From contig NZ_LXLV01000035.1 of NCBI RefSeq assembly GCF_001757995.1, positions 62,001 to 126,000 of the forward strand: 64,000 nucleotides of DNA, read 5' to 3'. This DNA comes from Bacillus mycoides. Its GTDB lineage: Bacteria; Bacillota; Bacilli; Bacillales; Bacillaceae_G. The translations under genes were made by a program, and so were the position numbers. This document shows positions 7,851 through 17,229 of the stretch, one piece after another. How positions within the stretch are numbered: position 1 is the stretch's first letter; each line of letters begins with the position of its first letter. Under the pieces are notes generated by a model. The model saw only the letters and a program-made list of their open reading frames with translations. It ran no database searches and was not told the origin of the DNA.

Positions 7851-9230
7851 TTAAGCATGTACAGCATGTCCTACGGCTTGCAATAACGCTTCGTGAATCG
7901 CTTCAGATAAAGTTGGATGCGCTGCAATATAATCTCTCATAATATCAGCGGTAACTTCCGTATGAATCATTACAGTTCCTTGTCCGATTAGTTCGGTTGC
8001 ACGAGGACCGATAATAGAAATCCCTACAATTTCTTGATATTTAGGTTCCACAATAACTTTTACTTTCCCCGTTTGTTCTCCAATAATAAGCGCTTTTCCG
8101 TTTGCTGTAAAAGGAAATTCTCCGATTAGAATATCACCATATTGCTCTCTTGCTAATTTTTCTGTTAAACCGACACTAGCAATTTCTGGTGCTGTATAAA
8201 TACAGCGAGGTACAGCATGATAGTTTACTTTCACATCTTCTCCGCTCGCGTGTAATGCTGCTGTCGTTCCTTCATGAAAGGCAACGTGAGCAAGCTGGAT
8301 TCCACCAATCACATCACCCGCTGCGTAAATATGAGATACATTTGTTTGCATATGTTCATTCACAGAAATTCCTTTATTTGAAAATTGAATGCCTGCTTTT
8401 TCTAAATCTAATTCTTGTACACGTGGTTTTCGGCCTACAGAAACGAGAACAAATTCCGGATTGGCTTCTTGGATACTTCCTTCATATTCAAATGAAGCCT
8501 GCTTCTTATAATTATTTAATCCTTTTAAAGCTGCTCCTGTAAATATTTCTACTCCATCATTTTCTAGTTTCTCTCTTAATATATTTGCAATATCTTCATC
8601 TTCACCAGGTAATAATTGCGGTGCCATTTCAACAATCGTAACTTTTGTTCCAAGACGACTATAAATGCTTGCAAACTCGCAACCTATTACACCACCGCCA
8701 ACGATTAATAATGATTTCGGTATATTTTCTAGGGACATCGCATGGCTACTATTTAAAATCCACTTCCCATCAAATGGAGCAAAAGGTAATTCAGTTGGTT
8801 CTGAACCTGCCGCTATAATGAACTGTTCTCCATCTACTACATCTTCCTTATCACCGTGTGTAACTCGCACACGGTGATCCGTTTCAAATTTCGCTTTACC
8901 TTGTATAACTTTTATTTTATTTTTCTTCATTAAATATTGAATTCCTTGGACGAGCTGCGATACGATTTGTGATTTCCTCGCTTGTATTTGCTTCCAATCA
9001 ATTGATATACTTCCATTGTTAAGTGTAATTCCATAATTATTCGCTTTTCTCACAATGTCATGCACTTCTGCACTTTCTAACAATGATTTCGTAGGCATAC
9101 AACCGACATTTAAACAAGTCCCGCCAAGATCAGCTTCATCAATAAGAGTGACATCTTTTCCATTTTGAGCCGCGGTAATTGCCGCTACATAGCCAGCAGG
9201 ACCGCCTCCAATAACAACTAATTTACTCAT
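7851..9230 (-). CDS. acoL: Dihydrolipoyl dehydrogenase (E3) of the acetoin dehydrogenase complex
   Basis: 459 residues. The FAD Rossmann motif GGGPAG is at the N-terminus, the redox disulfide GGTCLNVGC at residues 36-44, and a second NAD-binding motif GGGVIGCEFAS follows. The C-terminal dimerisation domain ends with the active-site HPTLSEAIHEA. It reoxidises dihydrolipoamide on AcoC with NAD+. It is the last gene of acoABCL, 15 bases after acoC. The RBS is GAAGGTGAGAG. Confidence 0.95.
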   Translation of the reverse strand: MSKLVVIGGGPAGYVAAITAAQNGKDVTLIDEADLGGTCLNVGCMPTKSLLESAEVHDIVRKANNYGITLNNGSISIDWKQIQARKSQIVSQLVQGIQYLMKKNKIKVIQGKAKFETDHRVRVTHGDKEDVVDGEQFIIAAGSEPTELPFAPFDGKWILNSSHAMSLENIPKSLLIVGGGVIGCEFASIYSRLGTKVTIVEMAPQLLPGEDEDIANILREKLENDGVEIFTGAALKGLNNYKKQASFEYEGSIQEANPEFVLVSVGRKPRVQELDLEKAGIQFSNKGISVNEHMQTNVSHIYAAGDVIGGIQLAHVAFHEGTTAALHASGEDVKVNYHAVPRCIYTAPEIASVGLTEKLAREQYGDILIGEFPFTANGKALIIGEQTGKVKVIVEPKYQEIVGISIIGPRATELIGQGTVMIHTEVTADIMRDYIAAHPTLSEAIHEALLQAVGHAVHA

Positions 9231-9245
9231 TCTCTCACCTTCTCT

Positions 9246-10445
9246 TTATAAAAGAATTGTTACAGGTTCTTCTAAATAACGTTTAATTGTACGTAAAAAT
9301 GCAGCTGCTGGTGCACCATCTAATACACGATGATCGAATGTTAAACTTAAAGGTAACATACTTCCTTTTCTTATTTTTTTCCCTTTATATACAGGAACAT
9401 GTTCAATTGCCCCAACACCTAAAATACCAGTTTCAGGTGTATTTAATACTGGCGTAAAATATTCAATACCGAAACTACCTAAATTACTAATTGTAAATGT
9501 TGTTCCTTGCATATCATCACTACTTAAACTGCCTGCTCGTGCCTTTTGTGCCACATTCTTAATCTCTTTAGATAACTCTACTATAGATAGATTATTAGCA
9601 AAGCGAATAGCTGGAACGACTAATCCATTTTCTAGAGCGACTGCCATACCTAAATGAACATGTTCAAATTGATGAATTTCATCATCTATATAGGCGCTGT
9701 TCATTTCTTTATGCTCTCTAAGCGCTAATACAACAGCACGAGAAACGAAATCAGTAATAGTTAGTTTGTTATCGTATCGTTTTTGTACAACTTCCGCTAT
9801 TTCTTTATGTAAAGCAACTAAATCTGTAACATCTACTTTCATCGTTAATGTTAATTGCGCACTATTTTGTAAGCTTGCATGCATACGGTTCGCAATTGCT
9901 TTTCGCATACCAGTAACAGGAATGACTTTACTTTCTTCTTGTTCAAGTACTACTGGAATTGCTACTCTTTCTTCAAGCGCCTTTAATACATCTACCTTTG
10001 TAATTCTTCCGCCAGGTCCTGTACCAATTAATGATCTAATATCAAGATTTTCAGTTTTTGCAATCTTTTTCGCAACCGGAGATATTTTGACTCTTTGCTT
10101 CGTCACATCTATCGCATATGTTTCTGCATGTTGTACATTTTTAGGTTCTGGATTAGGTGTTTTTTCTTCTACAACATGTATATTTTCATGAACCTCTACT
10201 TTTTCGTTCGGTTTACCGATGTAGCAAATTATAGTACCAGGTGGAACTCCCTCATCTTCACTTACAGCTATATCAAGAACAGTTCCATCAGCTGGTGCTT
10301 CTATTTCCGTTTCGATTTTTTCCGAGTTAATACTAGCAATTAGTTCACCTTTTGCTACATGATCGCCTGCTTTAATATTCCAGCTCGTAATAATTCCTTC
10401 TTTCATCGCCATACCTAACTTCGGCATTACAACTTCTACAGCCAT
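9246..10445 (-). CDS. acoC: Dihydrolipoamide acetyltransferase (E2) of the acetoin dehydrogenase complex
   Basis: 399 residues. It has an N-terminal lipoyl domain with the lipoylated lysine in SEKIETEI (Lys43), a peripheral-subunit-binding domain (ISPVAKKIA to GPGGRITKVDV, about 120-155), and a catalytic acetyltransferase domain with the HxxxDG motif (HRVLDG, 372-377). It transfers the acetyl group released from acetoin to CoA. It lies between acoB (27 bases) and acoL (15 bases). Confidence 0.95.
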   Translation of the reverse strand: MAVEVVMPKLGMAMKEGIITSWNIKAGDHVAKGELIASINSEKIETEIEAPADGTVLDIAVSEDEGVPPGTIICYIGKPNEKVEVHENIHVVEEKTPNPEPKNVQHAETYAIDVTKQRVKISPVAKKIAKTENLDIRSLIGTGPGGRITKVDVLKALEERVAIPVVLEQEESKVIPVTGMRKAIANRMHASLQNSAQLTLTMKVDVTDLVALHKEIAEVVQKRYDNKLTITDFVSRAVVLALREHKEMNSAYIDDEIHQFEHVHLGMAVALENGLVVPAIRFANNLSIVELSKEIKNVAQKARAGSLSSDDMQGTTFTISNLGSFGIEYFTPVLNTPETGILGVGAIEHVPVYKGKKIRKGSMLPLSLTFDHRVLDGAPAAAFLRTIKRYLEEPVTILL

Positions 10446-10472
10446 GTTTCTCTCTCCCTTCTCATCGTTTCA

Positions 10473-11507
10473 TTACACATGCAATAAAGATTGGTCTCCG
10501 ATCATTTCTGATACAGTTTCAATTACTTTCTCCGGCGTTGGTAAATATAACTTTTCAAGTGGTGGTGAGAACGGAACTGGTGTATGTGGCGCTGTAATTC
10601 GTTTAATAGGTGCATCTAATAGATCAAAACCTTTATCCGCTACAATCGCAGCAATATCAGTTGCAATACTACATCTTGGATTTGCTTCGTCAATTATGAT
10701 AAGGCGATTTGTTTTTTCGACTGATGCTAAAATCGTATCTTCATCAAGTGGTGATAAAGAACGCGGATCAATTATTTCTACTTCTAGTCCCTTTTTCGTT
10801 AATTGCTCAGCAGCTGCGAGTGCAGTGTGAACTTGCTTTCCAATTGCGACAATCGTTACATCAGATCCTTCTCGTTTTATATCCGCTTTTCCTAATGGAA
10901 TTGTGTAATATTCTTCAGGAACTTCGCCTTTCATATTGTATAGAGTTTTATCTTCAAAGAAGATTACTGGGTCATCATCTTCAATTGCCGCTAATAATAA
11001 ACCTTTCGCATCATAAGGAGTGGAAGGAACAACGACTTTAATACCTGGAATACTTGTAAATAAAGCATATAAACTTTGAGAGTGCTGTGCCGCTGCACTA
11101 AACCCAGCACCGTGCATCGTACGAATTGTAACTGGTACTTTCGCTTTTCCGCCAAACATATAACGAAATTTCGCGCCTTGATTTAAAACTTGATCAAGAC
11201 AACTGCCGATAAAGTCATTAAACATTAATTCAGCAATTGGACGTAATCCAGTTGCTGCCGCTGCCATCGCCGCACCCATATAACCAGCCTCAGAAATTGG
11301 TGTATCTAAAATCCGATTTCGGCCAAACTCTTGTACAAGCCCTTTCGTAACACCAAGAACGCCGCCCCATGCTTCATCATCTTGTAAATGATCTACTTGT
11401 GCACCACCCGCAACGTCTTCGCCTATTAAAATTACATTTTCATCACGACGCATTGATATTTTCATCGCTTCATTGATTGCAGTTGACATACTTACTGTTC
11501 TAGTCAT
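10473..11507 (-). CDS. acoB: Acetoin dehydrogenase E1 beta subunit
   Basis: 344 residues with the transketolase-like pyrimidine-binding domain of E1-beta proteins (MRRDENVILIGEDVAGG, PISEAGYMGAAMAAAATGLRP, EIIDPRSLSPLD). With AcoA it cleaves acetoin in a thiamine-diphosphate-dependent reaction to acetaldehyde and an acetyl group. The RBS is AGAGGAGGGTG. It follows acoA by 17 bases. Confidence 0.95.
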   Translation of the reverse strand: MTRTVSMSTAINEAMKISMRRDENVILIGEDVAGGAQVDHLQDDEAWGGVLGVTKGLVQEFGRNRILDTPISEAGYMGAAMAAAATGLRPIAELMFNDFIGSCLDQVLNQGAKFRYMFGGKAKVPVTIRTMHGAGFSAAAQHSQSLYALFTSIPGIKVVVPSTPYDAKGLLLAAIEDDDPVIFFEDKTLYNMKGEVPEEYYTIPLGKADIKREGSDVTIVAIGKQVHTALAAAEQLTKKGLEVEIIDPRSLSPLDEDTILASVEKTNRLIIIDEANPRCSIATDIAAIVADKGFDLLDAPIKRITAPHTPVPFSPPLEKLYLPTPEKVIETVSEMIGDQSLLHV

Positions 11508-11524
11508 TATTTTTCACCCTCCTC

Positions 11525-12523
11525 TTATTTGTAAGAAACGTACACATCTTTTAATAATTCTTCATCATCTGGATATGGACTATTTTCACTAAATTCAATT
11601 GATTTTTGCACTGCTTCATCTACTGCTTTTTCCATATCAACAAGTTCCGATTCAGTTAATATACCTTCATGAATTAAATGTTTACGGAAATTCACTATTG
11701 CATCTTTTTCATTTAAATGTTCTTCTTTTTCCTCCGCAGTTTTATACGCTTGTGCCTCTCCCTCAAAATGACCGTAGTTACGATACGTCATACATTCAAT
11801 AATTGTTGGGCCACCGCCATTACGTGCGCGTTCCACCGCTTCTTCAGCAGCTTTATACACAGCTAGTAGATCTTTCCCATCTACTTGAACACCCGGAATG
11901 TTATAAGCTTTCGCTCGATCTGCAATAGAATCACAGCTTGAAGCATATTCAAATGTCGTTGCTTCACCGTAACCGTTATTTTCTGCGATAAAAATAACTG
12001 GCAACTTCCAAATTGCCGCTAAATTAACCCCTTCATGGAATGTTCCTTCATTATTGGCTCCATCCCCGAAGAAGCAAACACTTACATCTTTTGTTCCTTT
12101 ATATTTAGCTGTTAATGCTGAACCGCAAGCAAGTGGAAAACCTCCGCCTACAATTCCATTTGCACCAAGCATTCCTTTATCTAAATCGGCAATATGCATT
12201 GAACCACCTTTACCTTTACATAACCCTGTCGCTTTCCCAAAAAGTTCGGCCATCATGCCATTTAAATCACAACCTTTTGCGATACAATGGCCGTGACCTC
12301 TGTGCGTACTTGTAATACTGTCACTATCTGTTAAGTGGGCACATACACCAACTGCTACCGCTTCTTCACCTGCATATAAATGAACAAAACCTGGCAGAAC
12401 GCCTTGCGCGAACAATTCATGCACCTTATCTTCAAACTTACGAATCTCTAACATTTTTTCGTACATCCAACGAGTTTGTTCTTTCGTAATTTCATTCCCT
12501 TTACTTTCAGTTGTTTTTAACAT
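11525..12523 (-). CDS. acoA: Acetoin dehydrogenase E1 alpha subunit
   Basis: 332 residues. The thiamine-diphosphate motif runs from GDGANNEG (153-160) to the ENNGYGE segment near residue 183. The frame is open to an ATG at 12550, but that codon lies at the start point predicted from the sigma-54 promoter. The start chosen (MLKTTESKG, 12523) has AATAGGAGGG just before it. It is the first gene of acoABCL. Confidence 0.93.
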   Translation of the reverse strand: MLKTTESKGNEITKEQTRWMYEKMLEIRKFEDKVHELFAQGVLPGFVHLYAGEEAVAVGVCAHLTDSDSITSTHRGHGHCIAKGCDLNGMMAELFGKATGLCKGKGGSMHIADLDKGMLGANGIVGGGFPLACGSALTAKYKGTKDVSVCFFGDGANNEGTFHEGVNLAAIWKLPVIFIAENNGYGEATTFEYASSCDSIADRAKAYNIPGVQVDGKDLLAVYKAAEEAVERARNGGGPTIIECMTYRNYGHFEGEAQAYKTAEEKEEHLNEKDAIVNFRKHLIHEGILTESELVDMEKAVDEAVQKSIEFSENSPYPDDEELLKDVYVSYK

Positions 12524-12559
12524 GTCCAGCCCTCCTATTTTCTTGTTCATCTTTTATAT

Positions 12560-12576
12560 TGCAAGTACTGTGCCAA
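12560..12576 (-). promoter_or_regulatory. Sigma-54 (-24/-12) promoter of acoABCL
   Basis: On the minus strand the bases read TTGGCAC, five bases, then TTGCA, an exact fit to TGGCAC-N5-TTGCA. Predicted transcription start is about 12549-12550. The bEBP gene acoR in the window is the expected activator. Confidence 0.93.
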
Positions 12577-12622
12577 ATTCTAATCCCTGATTTAATAGGT
12601 TTTCTCTTTTCTTTCATAATAA

Positions 12623-12666
12623 AAAAGTGGACAAAACGAGACATATGTCTCGTTTTGTCCACTTTT
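12623..12666. terminator. 44-bp perfect palindrome, terminator of the DinB gene, possibly also an upstream activator site
   Basis: Two 22-base arms meet with no spacer (centre ACATATGT). On the minus strand the hairpin is followed by TTTTTTATTATG, as in a terminator for the DinB gene. Its inner edge is 47 bases upstream of the acoA -24 element, so binding by AcoR is also conceivable. Confidence 0.8.
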
Positions 12667-12692
12667 GTTCACCTAATTTGAGAATTATTATC

Positions 12693-13172
12693 TTATTCAT
12701 TATCAAAACTCTTCTGTAACTTCCGAATGTAAATAATTTGACCAATATGATACGCGTTATGAGTCGTTACATTAGCTAATACTTCCCACCACTTCGCAGA
12801 TACAGGAAATCCAATTACATCACTTTCAACCTTGTCTTCATTTATGAGACTTTGCCACTGTAACAGTTTCTCTAATAGTTTTTCTCTTAACTCTTCAAAT
12901 GTTTGATTATCAGATAGCATAAAACTTTTGTTATTATCACCAATAGCGGGCACGGCATTAACATTTGATTCTTTATACCTTGTTTGCCACGTCGAGTTCC
13001 AATACAGTAAATGTTGTACAATTTCAGCTATACTATTACTCTCTTCATTCGGTTTCCAGAAAGCTTCTCTCTCAGATAAATCCTTAACTGCATCTGAAAA
13101 CGGAATATACCAACTAGGATCATTCGCATTTGCTAATAACTGATCTGCTAAAACATCTTTAACATGGAACAC
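12693..13172 (-). CDS. DinB family protein
   Basis: About 159 residues forming the four-helix DinB/YfiT-like fold. The probable metal ligands are the His in EIVQHLLYWN and the two in THNAYHIGQI. Such proteins include bacillithiol-type transferases and damage-induced proteins; the substrate is unknown. The frame extends to an ATG at 13187, but that lies in the purine-rich RBS (GGGGGGAAG). GTG at 13172 gives the usual MFHVKDVLADQ start. Confidence 0.82.
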   Translation of the reverse strand: MFHVKDVLADQLLANANDPSWYIPFSDAVKDLSEREAFWKPNEESNSIAEIVQHLLYWNSTWQTRYKESNVNAVPAIGDNNKSFMLSDNQTFEELREKLLEKLLQWQSLINEDKVESDVIGFPVSAKWWEVLANVTTHNAYHIGQIIYIRKLQKSFDNE

Positions 13173-13442
13173 TTTGCTTCCCCCCATTTTAAAAACTTAA
13201 TTTCATCGTCATGAATGCAATACTCACTTTTCTATATACGCTAAGTCTGTACAATTCCCTCTTTTTAGCCACATTCCCATACATATGCACCTAAAGAAAC
13301 CTAAAGCACCTAATCTATAAGCCACCTCGAAGAATACAGAAATAATTCGAATTGCTATTACTTGTATAAAAACAATATGTAAGATTAATAGATTTTCTCC
13401 TTATAACTCGTTATGATAAAAGAAAAAGAAAGCGAGCGGACA

Positions 13443-14288
13443 ATGAATAAAAAAATTGCGGTTATTACAGGTGCATCAAGTGGATTCGGACTATTAACTA
13501 CACTTGAACTTGCAAAAAAAGATTATTTAGTTATCGCTACAATGAGAAACCTTGAAAAGCAAGTAAACTTACTATCACAAGCTGCTAAACTCAACTTACA
13601 ACAAAATATAAAAGTTCAACAATTAGATGTAACAGACCAAAGTTCTATACATAGCTTCCAATTATTTTTAAAAGAAATAAACAGAGTAGATCTTCTCATT
13701 AATAATGCAGGATATGCAAATGGGGGCTTTGTAGAAGAAATTCCAGTAGAGGAATACCGTAAACAATTTGAAACGAACCTTTTTGGAGCTATATCAATCA
13801 CTCAGCTTGTCTTGCCATATATGAGAGAACAGAAAAGCGGAAAAATCATTAATATAAGCAGCATTAGCGGCCAAGTCGGATTCCCTGGTTTATCCCCTTA
13901 CGTTTCTTCAAAATATGCATTAGAAGGCTGGAGTGAATCCCTTCGCTTAGAAGTAAAACCTTTCGGAATAGATGTTGCCTTACTTGAACCGGGTTCTTAT
14001 AACACGAACATATGGGCAGTTGGTAAACAACTAGCTGAAAACAAATCTGAAACAACTTCCCCTTACAAAGAATATATGGATAAAATACAAAAGCACATAA
14101 ACAATGGCAGCGAAACATTTGGTAATCCGATGGATGTAGCTAATAAAATCGTTGAAATTGCTGAAGCAAAACATACTACATTACGATACCCAATTGGGAA
14201 AGGTGTAAAATTTATGATCTTTGCGAAGAAGGTTCTTCCTTGGAGATTGTGGGAGTTTCTTGTTTTGAGGAGTTTTAAGAAAATGTAA
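13443..14288 (+). CDS. SDR family oxidoreductase
   Basis: 281 residues of a classical short-chain dehydrogenase. It has the NAD(P) motif TGASSGFG (9-16), NNAG (87-90), a catalytic Ser near 139 and YVSSK (Tyr153, Lys157). The longer C-terminus is that of the retinol-dehydrogenase-like subgroup. The start at 13443 (MNKKIAVITG) places the Rossmann motif correctly; the frame is open to 13413. The RBS is weak. The substrate is unknown. Confidence 0.87.
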   Translation: MNKKIAVITGASSGFGLLTTLELAKKDYLVIATMRNLEKQVNLLSQAAKLNLQQNIKVQQLDVTDQSSIHSFQLFLKEINRVDLLINNAGYANGGFVEEIPVEEYRKQFETNLFGAISITQLVLPYMREQKSGKIINISSISGQVGFPGLSPYVSSKYALEGWSESLRLEVKPFGIDVALLEPGSYNTNIWAVGKQLAENKSETTSPYKEYMDKIQKHINNGSETFGNPMDVANKIVEIAEAKHTTLRYPIGKGVKFMIFAKKVLPWRLWEFLVLRSFKKM

Positions 14289-14298
14289 CTTTAACACG

Positions 14299-14340
14299 AA
14301 TAGTAACCATTTATCATCTTTCAGATAAATGGTTACTATT
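14299..14340. terminator. Strong terminator after SDR gene
   Basis: A 17-bp perfect stem (left arm starts AATAGTAACCATTT) with an 8-base loop, followed by a T-rich tract. Confidence 0.9.
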
Positions 14341-14441
14341 TACTTTATGATCTCAACATTTGTACCATCAATACCTATTATTATAAGTGATTGCTCTTTA
14401 TATTTTTCACGAATCCATTTTAAAATTACGGTTAAATCCAA
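14340..14441 (-). CDS. Possible 33-residue peptide
   Basis: TTG start 7 bases after AGAGGATGG. The product is MDLTVILKWIREKYKEQSLI followed by IIGIDGTNVEIIK. The RBS and reading frame are plausible. No family is recognised; it may be the tail of a decayed gene. It lies just downstream of the DUF4181 gene on the same strand. Confidence 0.3.
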   Translation of the reverse strand: MDLTVILKWIREKYKEQSLIIIGIDGTNVEIIK

Positions 14442-14482
14442 AATAATCCATCCTCTTATATTTCTCGCATCAATATTTTTTA

Positions 14483-14866
14483 TTATGCAGCAGGTGGAAC
14501 GAAGTAAAATAGCATCGAAGTCATAAAAATAAATGCAAATAATCCAATTATCGAAAAAATATATTCTTTCGATTCTCTATCATACTTCCATTCCATCCAC
14601 GTCCTTAGGATCCACGTAACCCCTAAATAAGTGAAAATGATAAACCAAATATTAGTGCTTTCGAATTTAAAGATGTAAATAAAACTAATTATTAAATATA
14701 CAAAAAGCAGTCCTATTTCCAATTTTTTATGCAAGCTATTTACATATTTATTATATCCCCAAAACCCGCTCTTTGGCATATTCAATTTTTTTCTTAAAAA
14801 TCGATCCAAAAAGTAGCCCGCTATACAAAAAACAAAAATTATAATCCAAAATGTATAGGTTCTCAA
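14483..14866 (-). CDS. DUF4181 membrane protein (first of a pair)
   Basis: 127 residues and four predicted transmembrane helices. It has the family signature MEWKYDRESKEY between helices 3 and 4 and an N-terminal LDRFLRKKLNMPK segment. Function unknown. An ATG at 14872 touches the RBS GGAGGG directly, so TTG at 14866, six bases after it, is the likelier start. It is paralogous to the next gene upstream. Confidence 0.75.
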   Translation of the reverse strand: MRTYTFWIIIFVFCIAGYFLDRFLRKKLNMPKSGFWGYNKYVNSLHKKLEIGLLFVYLIISFIYIFKFESTNIWFIIFTYLGVTWILRTWMEWKYDRESKEYIFSIIGLFAFIFMTSMLFYFVPPAA

Positions 14867-15031
14867 TATCATCCCTCCTATTACTTCATTGAATTGTTTA
14901 AAATAAAGTGGACTATATTAACGGTTATTGAACGAGTATTCTTGAATGATCTTCATTAAAAATGATCGCTTCTGCACGTAATAAAGGTCTTTTCACTTCT
15001 TCTCTCCTTCTTGCTTTAAATTCATAATATA

Positions 15032-15397
15032 TTAAAGGAAGAAATATATTATGAACCCTGTTATTATTAATGCTGCAACTCCTAATAATGAAATCAAAAA
15101 CTCACGCGATTCCTTATCATATTTCCACTCCATATATGATTGAAATCCATATAACGTAATAAAAAATAAAAGAGGTACATAGCCCATAAATATACGATTT
15201 AGAAGAAAAGTGCTTATAGTAATAACAACTATATAAGAGAAAATGATAATTCTATTTCCCCACTTATGTGTATCATTCACATATTGGTTATTCCATCCTT
15301 TTTGTTTCGGTATATTTAACTGTCTTCTCGCTATTCTTTCAAAAACCAATAAAGATAGCACCCATAAAATTAATAAAGCTATTTTTGTAATTGACAG
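15032..15397 (-). CDS. DUF4181 membrane protein (second of a pair), apparent CTG start
   Basis: 121 residues from a CTG codon at 15397 (LSITKIALLILWVLSLLVFE). GTG at 15361 is the first conventional start, but it would remove the first helix and has no RBS. AAGGAGGG sits six bases before CTG. It shares the MEWKYDKESREF signature with its neighbour at 14483 and aligns with it from this start. It follows the PP2C-like gene by 14 bases, so the two are co-transcribed. Confidence 0.65.
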   Translation of the reverse strand: MSITKIALLILWVLSLLVFERIARRQLNIPKQKGWNNQYVNDTHKWGNRIIIFSYIVVITISTFLLNRIFMGYVPLLFFITLYGFQSYMEWKYDKESREFLISLLGVAALIITGFIIYFFL

Positions 15398-15411
15398 AAA
15401 ATCCCTCCTTT

Positions 15412-16254
15412 TTATTTTTTTACTTTAATTTTCTCCGGCTGATCACTCGGATACGTAGCATATGCATCATTTTCATAATCCCAACTAATAATTGTCGCAC
15501 TATCTCGTCCGAATTGATGATGAACGTGTTCTAAAACATTGTGAACATGTTCTTTAAGCTCTACATTATTTCCATTCATATCATTATAAAGATTTAATGG
15601 AGTTTCATAACGGCGTTCCCCGCATTCTAATACTCCATCTGTCACCATTACAATTCGATTCTTTCCAGTACGTAGTTCACGAATTCCTGATGAATAGCAT
15701 GGAATAGGTAAATCAAATGTATTTACATTACCAATCCATTCATAAAATTGACGTTGGTTTAATGTATATTGTCCTAATTTATGTAACTCTTCATGAAATA
15801 CATAAATCAAGCAATCACCTATGGAAAGCCACCATATGTAATTTTCTTTTCTTACGCATATTAAGCAAGCTGTTTCACCTTTTACCCTTTCGCACTTTTC
15901 TTTAAACGAGGGGGATTGAAATATCGTAAGTATATAATTTTCAACAGATCGAAATACTGTTTTAATTGATTCTTTCATAATCGCTTTTATATTTTCATAT
16001 TCTTTTTGGATTGTATTTACTACTAAATCAACACTTTCTGCACTATTATGTCCGTCTAATATAACGGCGAATTCCCAATCACCATTCGACCAAACTAATG
16101 CACCGTCTTCATTCTTTTTTGCTCCGGCACTTATATTTCCGCCGTATTTACCAATTACGATATCACCATATTGCTTGACTGAAACTTCGTCTAAACACAT
16201 TTCTCTACTTCCAACCCATGAATATTGTGTATTATTTGTTGTATGCATACTCAT
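15412..16254 (-). CDS. PP2C-like serine/threonine phosphatase
   Basis: 280 residues with the PPM/PP2C motif series: KNEDGALVW, FAVILDGHNSAES, SIGDCLIYVF, IVMVTDGVLE and GRDSATIISWDY. The metal-binding aspartates are present, so it is probably an active Mn/Mg-dependent protein phosphatase. The start overlaps the end of the HIT gene by 23 bases without its own clear RBS, suggesting translational coupling. No partner kinase is visible in the window. Confidence 0.82.
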   Translation of the reverse strand: MSMHTTNNTQYSWVGSREMCLDEVSVKQYGDIVIGKYGGNISAGAKKNEDGALVWSNGDWEFAVILDGHNSAESVDLVVNTIQKEYENIKAIMKESIKTVFRSVENYILTIFQSPSFKEKCERVKGETACLICVRKENYIWWLSIGDCLIYVFHEELHKLGQYTLNQRQFYEWIGNVNTFDLPIPCYSSGIRELRTGKNRIVMVTDGVLECGERRYETPLNLYNDMNGNNVELKEHVHNVLEHVHHQFGRDSATIISWDYENDAYATYPSDQPEKIKVKK

Positions 16255-16717
16255 TTACCATATACTTTCGTATTCTTTCGCATAGTTTTTTAATTTTCTC
16301 TGAATCTCCATGTGGTGCACCAGTCCAATTTGATACTTCAGTCGGTGACCAAAACTCTTTTGGTGTATTTGGATAACGCGGTATAATGTGCATATGCATA
16401 TGCGGTACACCATTTCCTGAAACGAAACTGTAAATATGTTCTGCACCTTCGCTTTCTTTTAACGCTTTACTTATTCTACTTGTTATAAGTCCGAATGCTT
16501 TTGCCTCATTTTCAGTTAATTCAGCGAGACCAGGTACATGTCTTTTTATATCAATCATTACGTAACCAAGATACGTTTCTTCTGTATCCCAATGGACATG
16601 TCCAACGTATATGAGATCGTCTTCATAAATAGCACCACCTGGAACTGTAATATTTCCTTTATGTTTTTCACAAATGAAACAGTTTTTTTCTGCTTGATTG
16701 TTTATTGGCATATCCAT
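16232..16717 (-). CDS. HIT family protein
   Basis: About 161 residues. The histidine triad reads HMHMHIIPRY, and an N-terminal CFICEKH pair may bind zinc, as in bacterial Hint/Fhit-like nucleotide hydrolases or transferases. The frame is open to 16783; AAAAGG before 16717 favours the internal start (MDMPINNQ). It is the first gene of a unit with the PP2C-like phosphatase and a DUF4181 protein. Confidence 0.85.
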   Translation of the reverse strand: MDMPINNQAEKNCFICEKHKGNITVPGGAIYEDDLIYVGHVHWDTEETYLGYVMIDIKRHVPGLAELTENEAKAFGLITSRISKALKESEGAEHIYSFVSGNGVPHMHMHIIPRYPNTPKEFWSPTEVSNWTGAPHGDSEKIKKLCERIRKYMVNEYAYNK

Positions 16718-16827
16718 CACCATCCTTTTCATATATAATATCACAAAAAAAGGAAAAATAGGTTTTATATTCCGAAAATTCAATCTCTTAAAACGAGAAT
16801 TTTTACATTAAAATAATTTTCAACTCA

Positions 16828-16983
16828 TTATTTCTTCAAAAGCGTAATCCCCATTCCAACTGCAATCCCAATCGCTATTCCGATTGCTATATTATCATTA
16901 AATACACCAGGAATTACTCCGATTACAACACCTATAGCGATACCAATTGTCATAGCATCATTTCTTTTTTTATTTTTAGACAA
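16828..16983 (-). CDS. Small glycine-rich membrane protein
   Basis: 51 residues from a TTG start with GGAGATG upstream. After a basic N-terminus (MSKNKKRND) there are two hydrophobic Gly/Ile-rich helices with GxxxG spacing (GIAIGVVIGVIPG and IAIGIAIGIAVGMG), a glycine-zipper pattern. The function is unknown. Confidence 0.65.
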   Translation of the reverse strand: MSKNKKRNDAMTIGIAIGVVIGVIPGVFNDNIAIGIAIGIAVGMGITLLKK

Positions 16984-17229
16984 AATTGCATCTCCTCTCA
17001 TCATTTCTCTTTATATGATATCTTTTTACACAAATGTATTAATATCCTAATATATTCGCTATTCCTCTTGAATATTTCCAAAAAATGTACTTTAAACTTT
17101 AAATATATTACTTTTCCATTTTCCATACATACTCCTCTTATTATGAAAAAATTTTCAAGTAACCATTAAATATACATAGGCATTTACTATAAGAAAGACC
17201 AGTAATTCATTTAAGGAGGAACAATTCAT

